Assembly: GCA_964291375.2 (NCBI GenBank)
Contig: OZ219809.1
Location: 1,116,001 to 1,180,000 of the forward strand
Reading direction: 5' to 3'
Origin: 3107 sp001483205
GTDB lineage: Bacteria; Pseudomonadota; Alphaproteobacteria; Rhodobacterales; Rhodobacteraceae
DNA length: 64,000 nucleotides
Positions within the stretch are counted from its first letter, which is position 1. Each line of letters opens with the position of its first letter. The notes beneath the pieces are model-generated. The model had not been told where the DNA came from. It did no database searches and saw only the letters and a list, made by a program, of their open reading frames with translations. Both the position numbers and the translations under genes were made by a program. Positions 8,686 through 17,845 of the stretch are shown here, piece after piece.

Positions 8686-9586
8686 ATGCCGAAGCGGTGT
8701 CTGCCATGTGTGCTGCTGATCTGGGCGGCGGGGGGTATCGCCTGCGACACGGCAGAAGAGCGCGCCAACAGGCATTTCCGCGCCGCCCTCAGCGAACTCG
8801 ACGACGCCATTGCCGGGGAACCGGCTCATGGCACCCTGTTCCGTGCCCTGCGCGCGGCGCTTGTCTTCGAGACCGGCAGAACCGGGGCCGCAATCGCCGA
8901 AATGCAGGCGGTGCTTGATGGGGCCGCGCCCTCGGCGGAAACCGACAACCTCAAAGTGGCTCTGGCGCGGATGCTGATTGCCGACGACGGAAATGCGGCG
9001 TCCGCCCGAGCGCTCATCGACGAAGTTCTGGAGGCCGACCCGTCCCATACAGAGGCGATCAGGCTGAAGGCCACGCGGCTGATCGGGCAGGACCGGGCGG
9101 GTGACGCCATTACCCTGTTGCGCGCCGCTCTTGGCCACAGCCCGCGCGATGCCCGACTCATGTCGCTTCTGGCAGAGGCTCCCCGGCTGCTGGCCGCTCA
9201 GGGCAGGCCGGAGGCGTTGATCGGACTTTGGGATGCCCGCGCTGCGCAGGCAGCACCGGGGGACCGGCGGGCAGAGGTTGTGCTTATTCGCGCCCATATC
9301 ACGGTGGGTGATGCGGACACGGCACTCATCCGCACGGCGCACGCTTGAGGCCGCCCCCGGTGACCCGGACTTGCGCTTTGTGCGCGGGCAGGTTCTGGCC
9401 ATGGCCGGGCGCGCAGAAAAGGCCGGAGCGGTCTTTCGCGACCTGTTGCAGGGCAATGCACAGGCGGAAACAGTCCGGATCGCGCTCTACCGCCTGTTGG
9501 CGGGTCAGGGCAAGGCAGAGGCCACCGCGCAGGTTCTGAAGGATGCTTTGGCCGCCCGGCCCGACAGCACCAACCTGCAATGGGTG
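8686..9586 (+). pseudogene. PrsT-like TPR lipoprotein gene, frameshifted and truncated
   Basis: The start at 8686 has an AGAGAGG ribosome site and encodes a lipoprotein signal (WAAGGIAC lipobox), then TPR-like helical repeats. The frame ends at 9348, but the TPR sequence resumes without a gap in another frame (TLEAAPGDPDLRFVRGQVLAMAG onward, read in short pieces). This points to one single-base frameshift near 9330-9342. The repeats then run to about 9586 and change abruptly to exosortase sequence. Exosortase-associated PrsT proteins are roughly 900 residues long; only about 300 remain. The PrsT label is inferred from the fold and from the next fragments. Confidence 0.65.
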
Positions 9587-9771
9587 TCCGCGCTGATCGG
9601 AGTTTGGTTTGTGCGGATGACCGGGGTGCCGGTGTTTCTGGACGGTAACGTGATCGACCTCGGGGTCAACCGCGCGGTGATCCGCAAGGGGAGCAGGCGG
9701 CGGCTGGTCTATTACTGGTTCGAGCAGCGAGGCAGGCGTCAGACCAAGGATTTTGTGGTCAAGATCGGCGT
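9587..9771 (+). pseudogene. Fused fragments of an exosortase and of EpsI
   Basis: In the same frame as the TPR remnant, VRMTGVPVFLDGNVIDLG is the segment that precedes the catalytic cysteine block in EpsH-type exosortases. The block itself (EACSGLR) is gone. The frame continues directly into NRAVIRKGSRRRLVYYWFEQ and RGRRQTKDFVVKI, the typical EpsI (DUF3485) region. Some exosortases carry a C-terminal EpsI domain, so this may be one fusion gene with an internal deletion. Confidence 0.65.
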
Positions 9772-10331
9772 GGTCCGGCAGGGGCCGCTTTTCATCGTCG
9801 GGGCGGCGCGCTCCGGCACCGGGATGCTGCGCTCGGCCCTGACCCGGCACCCCGCCATCGCGCTCTGCGAAGAGACCCACTATTTTGACGATCTGCGCCC
9901 GCGCGTCCGGCACAGGACGTTATCGGGGATGAGCGCGGCAGAACGCGCCGCCTGCACGAGCTATTTCCGCGCCATGTGTTTTGCATTGACGACATCCTGG
10001 CCGGTTTTCCGCAGGCGCGGATCATCGGCATGGTCCGCAACCCCCGCGCCGTCATCGCCTCATACCGCGATTGGCGCAACCGGGACGATCCGGGAGCGGG
10101 GCATGGCGCGGACGATACGGCGGCGGTTCGCGCCGATAACACGCGGGCGCGGCAATCCTATCATCCGGTATTGGCAAGCCTGATGTGGCGCGCGGCCACC
10201 AATGCGGCACTGTGGGCGCGCCACCGTCATGGTGCGAACCGGATTCGGATCGTCGGATACGAGACCATCGTCACCCGACCAGAGCACAGCCTGCGCCATC
10301 TGGCGGGCTGGCCGGGGATCGGCTTTGGCCG
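9772..10331 (+). pseudogene. Sulfotransferase family gene fragments
   Basis: The frame starts PLFIVGAARSGTGMLRSALT, the 5'-phosphosulfate loop of PAPS-dependent sulfotransferases, followed by HPAIALCEETHYF. Near 9970 the reading frame changes. A second frame continues with FPQARIIGMVRNPRAVIASY (the 3'-phosphate-binding motif) and ends around RPEHSLRHLAGWPGI. The spacing between the two motifs is shorter than in intact proteins, so there is at least one frameshift and probably an internal deletion. In exopolysaccharide clusters such enzymes sulfate the polymer. Confidence 0.7.
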
Positions 10332-10509
10332 CGGATGCTCGGCCCGCGCCTTCATCCGCGACAAGGCGTGTTTTCGCGCCCTCGCCCGTGTGCTGGCGGC
10401 ACTGGTGATCTACACCCTGCCGTTTGCAATATATGAGACATTGACCGGCAGGCCGCCGATCATCGAGGCCCTTGACCGCCTGCCCGCTATTCCCGCTTTC
10501 GCCCTATAG
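10332..10509 (+). pseudogene. Fragment of an O-antigen ligase/Wzy-like membrane protein
   Basis: In frame with the sulfotransferase 3' part, the sequence changes to RAFIRDKACFRALARVLAAL and YTLPFAIYETLTGRPPII. This pattern of a re-entrant helix followed by LLPFAIxExxTGxP is typical of O-antigen ligase/polymerase proteins of exopolysaccharide clusters. Only about 58 residues remain, ending at the TAG at 10507-10509. The family call rests on this short segment. Confidence 0.5.
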
Positions 10510-10562
10510 CCTGCCGCCCGGATTTCGATTTCAAGCCCCGCTCCTGATCCCGCCTGGCAACA
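10505..10562 (+). repeat. Dispersed intergenic repeat, TTTTGAGTTCAAGCC type
   Basis: Sequence of the form ATAGCCTGCCGCCCGGATTT, then CGATTTCAAGCCCCG and ATCCCGCCTGGCA. Related copies occur at about 25330-25374 and 36823-36880, and in reverse orientation at about 51360-51410, 54530-54600 and 59795-59845. The rest of the gap before ppaC (10563-10659) shows nothing recognisable except a possible TATAAG box near 10605. Confidence 0.6.
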
Positions 10563-10659
10563 CTGCCCAACCGCCCGCACGGGTGACAACCCCTGCGCCA
10601 CCCCCTATAAGACCCCGCGAAACGCGCATCTGACCCGAACAACAGCACGGACCACCACC

Positions 10660-11580
10660 ATGACCACACTGGTATTCGGCCACAAGGCCCCCGACACCGA
10701 CTCCACCGGTTCGCCCATCATCTGGGCCTGGTATCTGAATGAAATCAGGGGCGAGACAGCGGAACCGAGGCTGCTCGGGCGGCCAAACACCGAGGCCGCC
10801 TTCATGCTCGACCGCTGGGGGCTTGAAATGCCCGCGCAGCTTGATGACATCGCCCCCGGCACCCCCTGCGTCGTGGTGGACACCAACAATATCGCCGAAC
10901 TGCCCGCCTCGATCAACGAGGCCGACCTGCGCGAAGTGATTGACCACCACATGTTGCAGGGCGGCCTGAAAACCCGAACCCCGATCCGCATCACCATCCG
11001 CCCGCTGGCCTGCACCGCCACCATCATGGTGGACCTGATGGGCCGGGACGCGGCGCGGATGCCCGACGGGATCAGGGGTGCGGCGCTGTCCTGCATCCTG
11101 TCCGACACGCTCGAATTTCGCTCGCCCACCACCACCGAGCATGACCGGGCGGTGGCCGAAAGGCTCGCCGCCGATCTCGGCATCGACATCCCCGCCTATG
11201 CCGCTGAAATGTTTGCCGCCAAGTCTGATGTCTCGGCCCTGTCCGACATTGACCTTCTGCGCACGGATTCCAAACAATACGAGATCGATGGCGTCAGGTT
11301 CCGCATCGGCGTTCTGGAAACCACCGCACCGGGGGCGCTGCTGGCGCGCAAGGACGGCCTGATGGAGAGTATGAAGACGGTTGCCCGCGAGGACGGGATT
11401 GATCAGGTGCTGCTGTTCGTGGTTGATATTCTGAACGAGGAGGCGACGCTGCTGATCCCGAATGAGACGGTGAAATCGGTGGCCGAGAAATCCTTTGCCA
11501 CGGTGGTTGCGGGCGACAGCGTTGTGTTGCCCGGCATTGTCAGCCGCAAAAAGCAGATCATCCCGAACCTGAAGGTGTGA
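10660..11580 (+). CDS. ppaC: Manganese-dependent inorganic pyrophosphatase
   Basis: A 306-residue family II (DHH superfamily) pyrophosphatase that hydrolyses pyrophosphate to phosphate in the cytoplasm. Metal ligands are in FGHKAPDTDS (residues 6-15), VVVDTNN (71-77) and the DHH triplet at 95-97. The DHHA2 domain ends with the SRKKQ signature near residue 295. Length is as expected. It lies between the exopolysaccharide gene remnants and an intergenic repeat, with no obvious operon partner. Confidence 0.95.
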   Translation: MTTLVFGHKAPDTDSTGSPIIWAWYLNEIRGETAEPRLLGRPNTEAAFMLDRWGLEMPAQLDDIAPGTPCVVVDTNNIAELPASINEADLREVIDHHMLQGGLKTRTPIRITIRPLACTATIMVDLMGRDAARMPDGIRGAALSCILSDTLEFRSPTTTEHDRAVAERLAADLGIDIPAYAAEMFAAKSDVSALSDIDLLRTDSKQYEIDGVRFRIGVLETTAPGALLARKDGLMESMKTVAREDGIDQVLLFVVDILNEEATLLIPNETVKSVAEKSFATVVAGDSVVLPGIVSRKKQIIPNLKV

Positions 11581-11691
11581 GGTCTCTGTATGATGGCTCA
11601 GCCGGGCAGCCGCCTGCCCGGGCGGGCGCTGCCCGGCACAAGCGCCGGGCGGATAGGTTGGCCACCGATGTGCCTTTATGCAGAGGTCTTT
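11581..11691 (+). repeat. Short inverted-repeat element between ppaC and pheT
   Basis: Begins one base after the ppaC stop with GGTCTCTGTATGAT and ends TTATGCAGAGGTCTT, imperfect inverted copies of each other. The GC-rich middle (CCGGGCAGCCGCCTGCCCGG and GCAAGCGCCGGGCGGA-like sequence) is self-complementary. It lacks coding potential. After it, CACCCCCATACT occurs twice (11697-11708 and 11724-11735) before the pheT start. Confidence 0.75.
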
Positions 11692-11765
11692 TATAACACC
11701 CCCATACTGGACAATCCGCCGCCACCCCCATACTACCCGCCCGGAATCCACCGAAAGCCCGGACA

Positions 11766-14159
11766 ATGAAATTCACCCTCTCCTGGCTGAAACGCCACCT
11801 TGAAACCACCGCCACCGCAGAAGAGATCGCCGCCGCGCTGACCGACCTCGGGCTGGAGGTCGAAAGCATCGACAACCCGCTTGAGGCGCTGAAGGCGTTC
11901 AGGCTCGGCCATGTCACCGAAGCCACCCCCCACCCTGACGCCGACCGGTTGCGCGTCTGCCGGGTCGAGACCGCCGACGGCCCGAAACAGATCATTTGCG
12001 GTGCGCCGAATGCGCGGGCGGGCATCACCGTCGTCATCGCCACACCGGGCGATTACATCCCCGGCATCGCCACCACCATCGGGGTGGGGAAGATTCGCGG
12101 TGTCGAGAGCCACGGCATGATGTGCTCAGAGCGCGAAATGGGGCTGTCCGATGAGCATGACGGCATCATCGAACTGCCCTCGGGCAAAGTCGGCGAGCGG
12201 TTCACGGACTGGCTGGCGGAAAACGACCCCGCCAAAGTTGACCCGGTGATCGAGATCGCCGTGACCCCCAACCGCCCGGATGCGCTGGGGGTGCGCGGCA
12301 TTGCCCGCGACCTCGCCGCCCGTGGCCTCGGCACGCTGAAGGCGCAGGATGTCGAACCTGTCCCCGCCGGGTTCACAACCGATTTCACCGTCACCATCGA
12401 CGCCGATACGCTGAACGGCTGTCCGCTCTTTTGCGGGCGCGTCATCCGGGGGGTGAAAAACGGCCCCTCGCCCCGATGGTTGCAGGATGCGCTGAAGGCA
12501 ATCGGCCTGCGCCCGATCAGCCTGCTTGTCGATGTGACCAACTTCTTCACCTTTGACCGCAACCGCCCGCTGCATGTCTTTGATCTGGACAAGATAAGCG
12601 GCAACCTGCGGGTCCACCGGGCCGCGGGCGGCGAGACGCTGGTCGCCCTGGATGAGAAGGAATATGCGCTGCGCCCCGGCCAGATGGTGATCTCGGATGA
12701 CAACGGGCCGGAGAGCATCGCCGGGATCATCGGCGGGCTGAAGACCGGTTGCGACGACAGCACGGTGAATGTTTTTGTCGAAAGCGCCTACTGGAACCCG
12801 GTCGAGATTGCCCTGACGGGCCGGGCGCTCAGGATTGTCTCGGATGCCCGCTATCGGTTTGAGCGTGGCGTCGATCCGGCCTTCACCCCGGAGGGGCTGG
12901 AACATGCGGTGCGGATGATCACCGATCACGCGGGCGGCGAGGCCGGCCGGATGATCGTCGCGGGCGAGGTGCCGAAGACCGGGCGCGCCTACAGGCTGGC
13001 CCCGGACCGGGTGCGCCGCCTTGTCGGTATGGACATCCCGGCAGAGACCCAACGGGCGACGCTGAGGGCACTGGGGTTCCGGCTGGAGGGCGATACCGCC
13101 CATGTCCCGAGCTGGCGCCCCGATGTGACCGGAGAGGCCGATCTGGTCGAGGAAGTCGCGCGGGTGGCATCGCTGGCCGGGCTGAAGGGGGTTCCCCTGC
13201 CGCGCCCGGCAGGTGTCACCGGGGCGGTTCTGACACCCGCACAGCGCCGTGAGCGGACGGCACGCCGCACGATCGCCGCCCTGGGCTACAGCGAATGCGT
13301 CAGCTACTCTTTCATCGACTGCAAAAGCGCAGAGATGTTTGGCGGCAGGGATGCGCCGGTTCTGGAAAACCCGATCTCCGGCGAAATGAGCCATATGCGC
13401 CCGTCGTTGCTGCCCGGCCTCATGCAGGCGGCGGCGCGCAATCAGGCGCGGGGGGTGGCGGACCTGGCGCTGTTCGAGATCGGCCCGGTCTGGCATGGCG
13501 CAGAGCCCGAGGATCAGGCGCTTGTGGCGACCGGCCTGCTGGTCGGCCATACCGGGCCGCGCGATCATCTGGGCAGTCGCCGCCCGGTGGATATGTTCGA
13601 CGCCAAGGCAGATATTGAGGCGCTTCTTGGTGCCCTCGGCGCGCCTGTCGGCAGGCTCGGGGCGAGCCGCGATGTAAACCCGTGGTGGCATCCGGGCCGG
13701 GCCGCAAGGCTGTTGCTGGGGCCGAAGACCGTTCTGGGGGCGTTCGGGGTGCTGCATCCGGGAGTGGTTGCGGCGATGGGGGTCAGGGGGCCGGTGGTGG
13801 CCTTTGCCGTCCATCCCGACAACATCCCCCTGCCCCGGAACCGGAGCACCGGCAGAAGCGCGTTAAAGGCCAGCGACCTGCAAGCGGTGGAGCGGGACTT
13901 TGCCTTTGTCGTTGATTCGGGCGTGGCGGCGAGCACCCTTGTTGCCGCCGCTGCCGGGGCCGACAAGGCGCTGATTGAAGAGGTGCGCGTGTTCGATGAG
14001 TTCACCGGTGGCGGGCTGGGCGAAGGCCGGAAGTCTCTGGCGATCTCCGTCAGGCTGCAACCGACGGACAAGACCCTGACCGACAAGGATATTGAGGCGG
14101 TCAGCGCAAAGATCGTCGGCAAGGTCGGCAAGGCCACGGGGGGCGTTCTGCGGGAGTAA
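11766..14159 (+). CDS. pheT: Phenylalanine-tRNA ligase beta subunit
   Basis: A 797-residue beta subunit of the (alpha-beta)2 synthetase that charges tRNA-Phe. From the N terminus it has the OB-fold tRNA-binding domain (about 39-150, with HPDADRLRVCRVE), then the B3/B4 editing region, the B5 domain and the catalytic-like core. The C-terminal ferredoxin-fold anticodon-binding domain is at about 705-797 (DLQAVERDFAFVVD, RKSLAISVRLQ). Normal length. pheS is not adjacent in this window. Confidence 0.96.
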   Translation: MKFTLSWLKRHLETTATAEEIAAALTDLGLEVESIDNPLEALKAFRLGHVTEATPHPDADRLRVCRVETADGPKQIICGAPNARAGITVVIATPGDYIPGIATTIGVGKIRGVESHGMMCSEREMGLSDEHDGIIELPSGKVGERFTDWLAENDPAKVDPVIEIAVTPNRPDALGVRGIARDLAARGLGTLKAQDVEPVPAGFTTDFTVTIDADTLNGCPLFCGRVIRGVKNGPSPRWLQDALKAIGLRPISLLVDVTNFFTFDRNRPLHVFDLDKISGNLRVHRAAGGETLVALDEKEYALRPGQMVISDDNGPESIAGIIGGLKTGCDDSTVNVFVESAYWNPVEIALTGRALRIVSDARYRFERGVDPAFTPEGLEHAVRMITDHAGGEAGRMIVAGEVPKTGRAYRLAPDRVRRLVGMDIPAETQRATLRALGFRLEGDTAHVPSWRPDVTGEADLVEEVARVASLAGLKGVPLPRPAGVTGAVLTPAQRRERTARRTIAALGYSECVSYSFIDCKSAEMFGGRDAPVLENPISGEMSHMRPSLLPGLMQAAARNQARGVADLALFEIGPVWHGAEPEDQALVATGLLVGHTGPRDHLGSRRPVDMFDAKADIEALLGALGAPVGRLGASRDVNPWWHPGRAARLLLGPKTVLGAFGVLHPGVVAAMGVRGPVVAFAVHPDNIPLPRNRSTGRSALKASDLQAVERDFAFVVDSGVAASTLVAAAAGADKALIEEVRVFDEFTGGGLGEGRKSLAISVRLQPTDKTLTDKDIEAVSAKIVGKVGKATGGVLRE

Positions 14160-14163
14160 GACC

Positions 14164-14210
14164 TTTCAAAGACCTCTGCATTATGTCCGGGTCCGACGGA
14201 GATAGCGCCA
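14164..14210 (+). repeat. Half copy of the inverted-repeat element
   Basis: TCAAAGACCTCTGCATTATG followed by TCCGGGTCCGACGGAGAT between the convergent pheT and purB. The reverse complement matches the right ends of the elements at 27900-27932 and 59590-59625 (GGACCCGGACATCATGCAG). Only one terminal repeat is present. Confidence 0.6.
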
Positions 14211-15524
14211 TCAACCCCCATCCCCGAACACCCGCTGAAAGATCGTGTCCACATGCCGGGTGTGATGGCCGGGGTCAAACGCCGCCTCGACCCCCGCCGC
14301 GCCAATCAGCGCGGTCACCTCCGGGTCGGCCAGCAGCTCGGTCCTGAAATCCCTGCCCTCATCCTCCCACACCTTCATCGCATTCCGCTGCACCAGACGA
14401 TAGGCGTCTTCGCGACTCGCCCCCGCCTGCGTCAGCGCCAGCAGCACCCCCTGAGACATCACCAGCCCCCGCAGCCTGTCCATATTGGCGCGCATATTGT
14501 CGGGATGAACCACCAGCCGCTCCACAACCACCGTCAGCCGCGCCAGCGCGAAATCCAGCGTCACGGTGGCGTCGGGGCCGATGGCACGCTCCACCGAACT
14601 GTGCGAAATGTCACGCTCATGCCAGAGCGCCACATTCTCCATCGCCGGGATCACCGCCATGCGGACAAGGCGCGCCAGCCCGGTCAGGTTCTCGCTCAGC
14701 ACCGGGTTGCGCTTGTGCGGCATCGCCGAACTGCCCTTCTGACCGGTGGCAAAGGCTTCTTCGGCCTCCAGCACCTCGGTGCGCTGCATGTGCCTGATCT
14801 CGGTGGCGATGTTCTCGACCGAGCCGGCCACCACCCCCAGCGCGGCAAAGAAGGCCGCATGACGGTCGCGCGGGATGATCTGGGTCGAGACCGGCTCCGG
14901 CCGCAGCCCCATACAGGCGCAGACATGGGCCTCAACGGCCGGGTCGATATGGGCAAAGGTGCCGACCGCGCCCGAAACCGCGCCGGTGGCGACCTCTTCG
15001 CGCGCTGTCCTCAGACGCCGCAGGTTGCGGCTCATCTCGGCATGAAACCGGGCGAAGGTCAGGCCAAGCGTGGTTGGCTCGGCATGGATGCCGTGGCTGC
15101 GCCCGATGCGCAGGGTATGCTTGTGCTCCTGCGCGCGGCGCTCAAGCACCCCCAACAGCGCCTGCACATCCGCGATCAGAATATCGGCGGCGCGCACAAG
15201 CTGAACCGCAAAAGCCGTATCCAGCACATCCGAAGAGGTCATGCCCTGATGGACGAAACGCGCCTGCTGATGGCCGACGATCTCGGCCAGATGGGTCAGA
15301 AAGGCGATGACATCGTGCCGGGTGAGCGCCTCAATCTCGTCGATCCGGGCGACATCAAATGCCACATCCCCGGCCTTGCGGACGGCCTCGGCATTTTCGC
15401 GCGGGATCACGCCCAGGTCTGCCTGAGCATCACAGGCGTGGGCCTCGATCTCATACCAGATGCGGAATTTGGTCTCGGGCGACCAGATGGCGGCCATTTC
15501 GGGGCGGGAATAGCGGGGAATCAT
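14211..15524 (-). CDS. purB: Adenylosuccinate lyase
   Basis: A 437-residue fumarase/aspartase-superfamily enzyme that acts twice in purine synthesis: SAICAR to AICAR and adenylosuccinate to AMP, each releasing fumarate. Visible are MIPRYSRPEMAAIWS at the N terminus, HQGMTSSDVLDTA, the catalytic-loop SSAMPHKRNPVLSEN signature and the C-terminal TRHVDTIF. The ATG at complement 15522-15524 is used; an upstream in-frame start at 15560 adds 12 residues not typical of the family. Confidence 0.96.
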   Translation of the reverse strand: MIPRYSRPEMAAIWSPETKFRIWYEIEAHACDAQADLGVIPRENAEAVRKAGDVAFDVARIDEIEALTRHDVIAFLTHLAEIVGHQQARFVHQGMTSSDVLDTAFAVQLVRAADILIADVQALLGVLERRAQEHKHTLRIGRSHGIHAEPTTLGLTFARFHAEMSRNLRRLRTAREEVATGAVSGAVGTFAHIDPAVEAHVCACMGLRPEPVSTQIIPRDRHAAFFAALGVVAGSVENIATEIRHMQRTEVLEAEEAFATGQKGSSAMPHKRNPVLSENLTGLARLVRMAVIPAMENVALWHERDISHSSVERAIGPDATVTLDFALARLTVVVERLVVHPDNMRANMDRLRGLVMSQGVLLALTQAGASREDAYRLVQRNAMKVWEDEGRDFRTELLADPEVTALIGAAGVEAAFDPGHHTRHVDTIFQRVFGDGG

Positions 15525-15607
15525 GCGCTCACGATCTTGTTGCTGTCGGGTGCTTCGCAAGGCTGATAAACGTGATCGGGATCGTAAACAAGCCGGGGAG
15601 CATCACG

Positions 15608-15967
15608 ATGATCCGCACAATCGCCCTTCTGTCCGTCATGGTGTCCGCAGTGCCTGCCACAGCGCAGGACTGGGTGCCGATGACGGGGGATGACATCCGC
15701 GCGGCGCTGACGGATGCGAAAATCGACTATCCGGATGGCTGGCAGACCTTTCAGGCCGACGGGCGCACCCTTTATGCGGTTGGCGGCGAAAGCTGGGGCC
15801 GCTGGCGGGTGACAGAGGACAAATATTGCTCGCAATGGCCGCCGTCGCAGCATTGGGAGTGCTTTGATATGGAGCGCGGGCCGGGCAGAGGGGTGCGGTT
15901 TGTCTCATCGGGGGGCGAGCTCTATGAGGGCGTTTTCCCGGAAGAGCCGGGGGAGCCGCAGGAATAG
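15608..15967 (+). CDS. Hypothetical secreted protein
   Basis: A 119-residue protein with a clear signal peptide (MIRTIALLSVMVSAVPATAQ, cleavage after ATA). The mature domain has many aromatic residues (YPDGWQTF, ESWGRWRV, QWPPSQHWECFDM) and two cysteines that could form a disulfide. It resembles small periplasmic proteins common in roseobacters, but I cannot assign a function. Divergent from purB. Confidence 0.7.
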   Translation: MIRTIALLSVMVSAVPATAQDWVPMTGDDIRAALTDAKIDYPDGWQTFQADGRTLYAVGGESWGRWRVTEDKYCSQWPPSQHWECFDMERGPGRGVRFVSSGGELYEGVFPEEPGEPQE

Positions 15968-16094
15968 GGCCTTTCTCCCCTTCCCGGTTGACCCCGCGCA
16001 CCGGTGCCCTAAGAATGGCCCGCGAATAGTCTCTGCGGTGCGCTCCTTCGGCGGGATCGGACGCACGGGACCGGCCAAGGAACGGAACAGAAAT

Positions 16095-17258
16095 ATGCCT
16101 ATCAGGAACCGCTTTGCAGAGCTGCATTCCGAAATCACCGGCTGGCGACGCCACCTGCATGAAAACCCCGAACTGTTGTTCGATACGGTCAGGACCGCCG
16201 CCTTTGTCGAGGCGCGCCTGAAAGAATTTGGCTGCGACGAAGTGGTGACCGGGCTTGGGCGCACCGGCGTTGTCGGGGTGATCCGGGGCCGCCGCGACAG
16301 CTCCGGCAGGGTTGTGGGGCTGCGCGCCGATATGGATGCGCTGCCGATCAATGAGGCAACGGGCCTCGGCTATGCCTCGAAAACGCCGGGCCGGATGCAC
16401 GCCTGCGGCCATGACGGTCATACGGCGATGCTGTTGGGGGCGGCAAGATACCTGGCAGAGACCCGGAATTTCGATGGCACATGCGTTGTCATCTTTCAGC
16501 CGGCAGAGGAAGGCGGCGGCGGCGGCAAGGTGATGTGCGATGACGGGCTGATGGAACGGTTCGGCATCCGCGAGGTCTATGGGATGCACAACTGGCCGGG
16601 TCATCCCGCCGGGTCTTTCGCCATCCGTCCGGGGCCGTTCTTTGCCGCTGCGGACCAGTTCGACATAAGAGTCGAGGGGCGCGGGGGCCATGCCGCCAAA
16701 CCGCATCTGGCGATTGATACGACGGTTGTTGCCAGCCATATCGTCATCGCCCTGCAAGCCATCGTCAGCCGGAATGTGGACCCGGTGGAACAGGCCGTCG
16801 TCTCGGTGACCTCGTTCGAGACCGAATCGAAGACCCATAATGTGATCCCGCAGAATGTCAGGCTGCGCGGCACCGTGCGCACCCTTGATGCCGGTTTGCG
16901 GGATTTCGTCGAGGAACGGCTGAAGGCGACGGTTCGCTCAGTCGCCGCCGCTTTCGGGGCAGAGGCGCGTATTGACTATGAGCGCGGCTATCCGGTGATG
17001 GTGAATGCCGAGGCCGAGACGGATTATGCCGCCGCCGCGGCGCGGGCCGTCGGCGGGCGGTGCGATGACGCGCCGCTGGTGATGGGCGGTGAGGATTTCG
17101 CCTATATGCTGAATGAGCGTCCGGGGGCGTATATTCTGGTTGGCAACGGCGATACGGCGATGGTGCATCACCCGGAATATGATTTCAATGATGAGGTCAT
17201 TCCCGCCGGGTGCAGTTGGTGGGCCGAGATTGCCGAGACCCGGATGCCGGTGGGGTAA
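16095..17258 (+). CDS. M20 family amidohydrolase (hippurate/N-acyl amino acid hydrolase type)
   Basis: A 387-residue zinc-dependent peptidase-family enzyme that removes acyl groups from N-acyl amino acids; the exact substrate is unknown. Motifs seen are RRHLHENPELLFDT at the N terminus, LRADMDALPINE, the metal-binding HACGHDGHTAMLL and the catalytic PAEEGGGGG. The dimerisation domain (GRGGHAAKPH) and LVMGGEDFAYMLNERPGAY with a final metal ligand HHPEYDFND follow. An upstream in-frame start at 15864 would overlap the previous gene and is rejected. Confidence 0.92.
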   Translation: MPIRNRFAELHSEITGWRRHLHENPELLFDTVRTAAFVEARLKEFGCDEVVTGLGRTGVVGVIRGRRDSSGRVVGLRADMDALPINEATGLGYASKTPGRMHACGHDGHTAMLLGAARYLAETRNFDGTCVVIFQPAEEGGGGGKVMCDDGLMERFGIREVYGMHNWPGHPAGSFAIRPGPFFAAADQFDIRVEGRGGHAAKPHLAIDTTVVASHIVIALQAIVSRNVDPVEQAVVSVTSFETESKTHNVIPQNVRLRGTVRTLDAGLRDFVEERLKATVRSVAAAFGAEARIDYERGYPVMVNAEAETDYAAAAARAVGGRCDDAPLVMGGEDFAYMLNERPGAYILVGNGDTAMVHHPEYDFNDEVIPAGCSWWAEIAETRMPVG

Positions 17259-17301
17259 GGGGGGGGATTGCGGGCGATACCTGCGCCATATTCCAACAGG
17301 C

Positions 17302-17523
17302 TCAATGACCTCTGCATGGTGGCGCAGCCGGGCAGCCGCCTGCCTGGGCGGGCGCTTTTCGCGACAGTTCATATTGGCGATGGTATTTCCATAAAATTCA
17401 TACGCTGCAAAGGGTTGAGACGTTAAAAGCGCCTGCCGGGGGGCAGGCAGGCGCTGCTTGGGCAGCAAGCGCCGGGCGGACGGTTTGGCCACTGGCACGC
17501 TATTATGCAGAGATCATTGAAAA
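17302..17523 (+). repeat. Inverted-repeat element, long version
   Basis: Outer ends TCAATGACCTCTGCAT and ATGCAGAGATCATTGA are near-perfect inverted copies (14 of 16). Inside are the same left (GCAGCCGGGCAGCCGCCTG) and right (AGCGCCGGGCGGACGGTTTG) arms as in the element after ppaC. Here they are separated by about 110 extra, less GC-rich bases at 17356-17465. No protein is encoded. The remaining gap from 17259 holds nothing else recognisable. Confidence 0.75.
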
Positions 17524-17554
17524 GACGATCCGGCAACGGGAAAGCCGGGATTGA

Positions 17555-17782
17555 TCAGGGCGAGGGCGGAAGGGTAATCAGCAATCCCAGAATGGTCGTC
17601 GCAACGCCGACTGTGCTGATCACCACGCCAACCACCGTAAGAAGCAACCAGATGTCCCGCCGCGCCATATATGCCCGAAGCCTCTCGAGGGCACCTTCGT
17701 ATCTGGCCTGATTCGTGTTCATCTGTTCATCCATGACCGACAGTTGCCGATGCAGCTCATAGTTGTCCGGCGCTGCTGTCAT
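17555..17782 (-). CDS. Small hypothetical membrane protein
   Basis: A 75-residue protein: an N-terminal soluble, helical part (HRQLSVMDEQMNTNQARYEG) and one C-terminal transmembrane segment (LLLTVVGVVISTVGVATTIL) ending in a short tail. AGAAAGG lies a short way upstream of the ATG. Topology is like other short coiled-coil/membrane proteins of this lineage (compare 60972-61214). Function unknown. Confidence 0.6.
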   Translation of the reverse strand: MTAAPDNYELHRQLSVMDEQMNTNQARYEGALERLRAYMARRDIWLLLTVVGVVISTVGVATTILGLLITLPPSP

Positions 17783-17845
17783 GGCCTTTCTTTCCTCTCT
17801 CCGGGCAGCGCCAGTATAGGTGTTGATGCGCCGTCATGTCAACGC

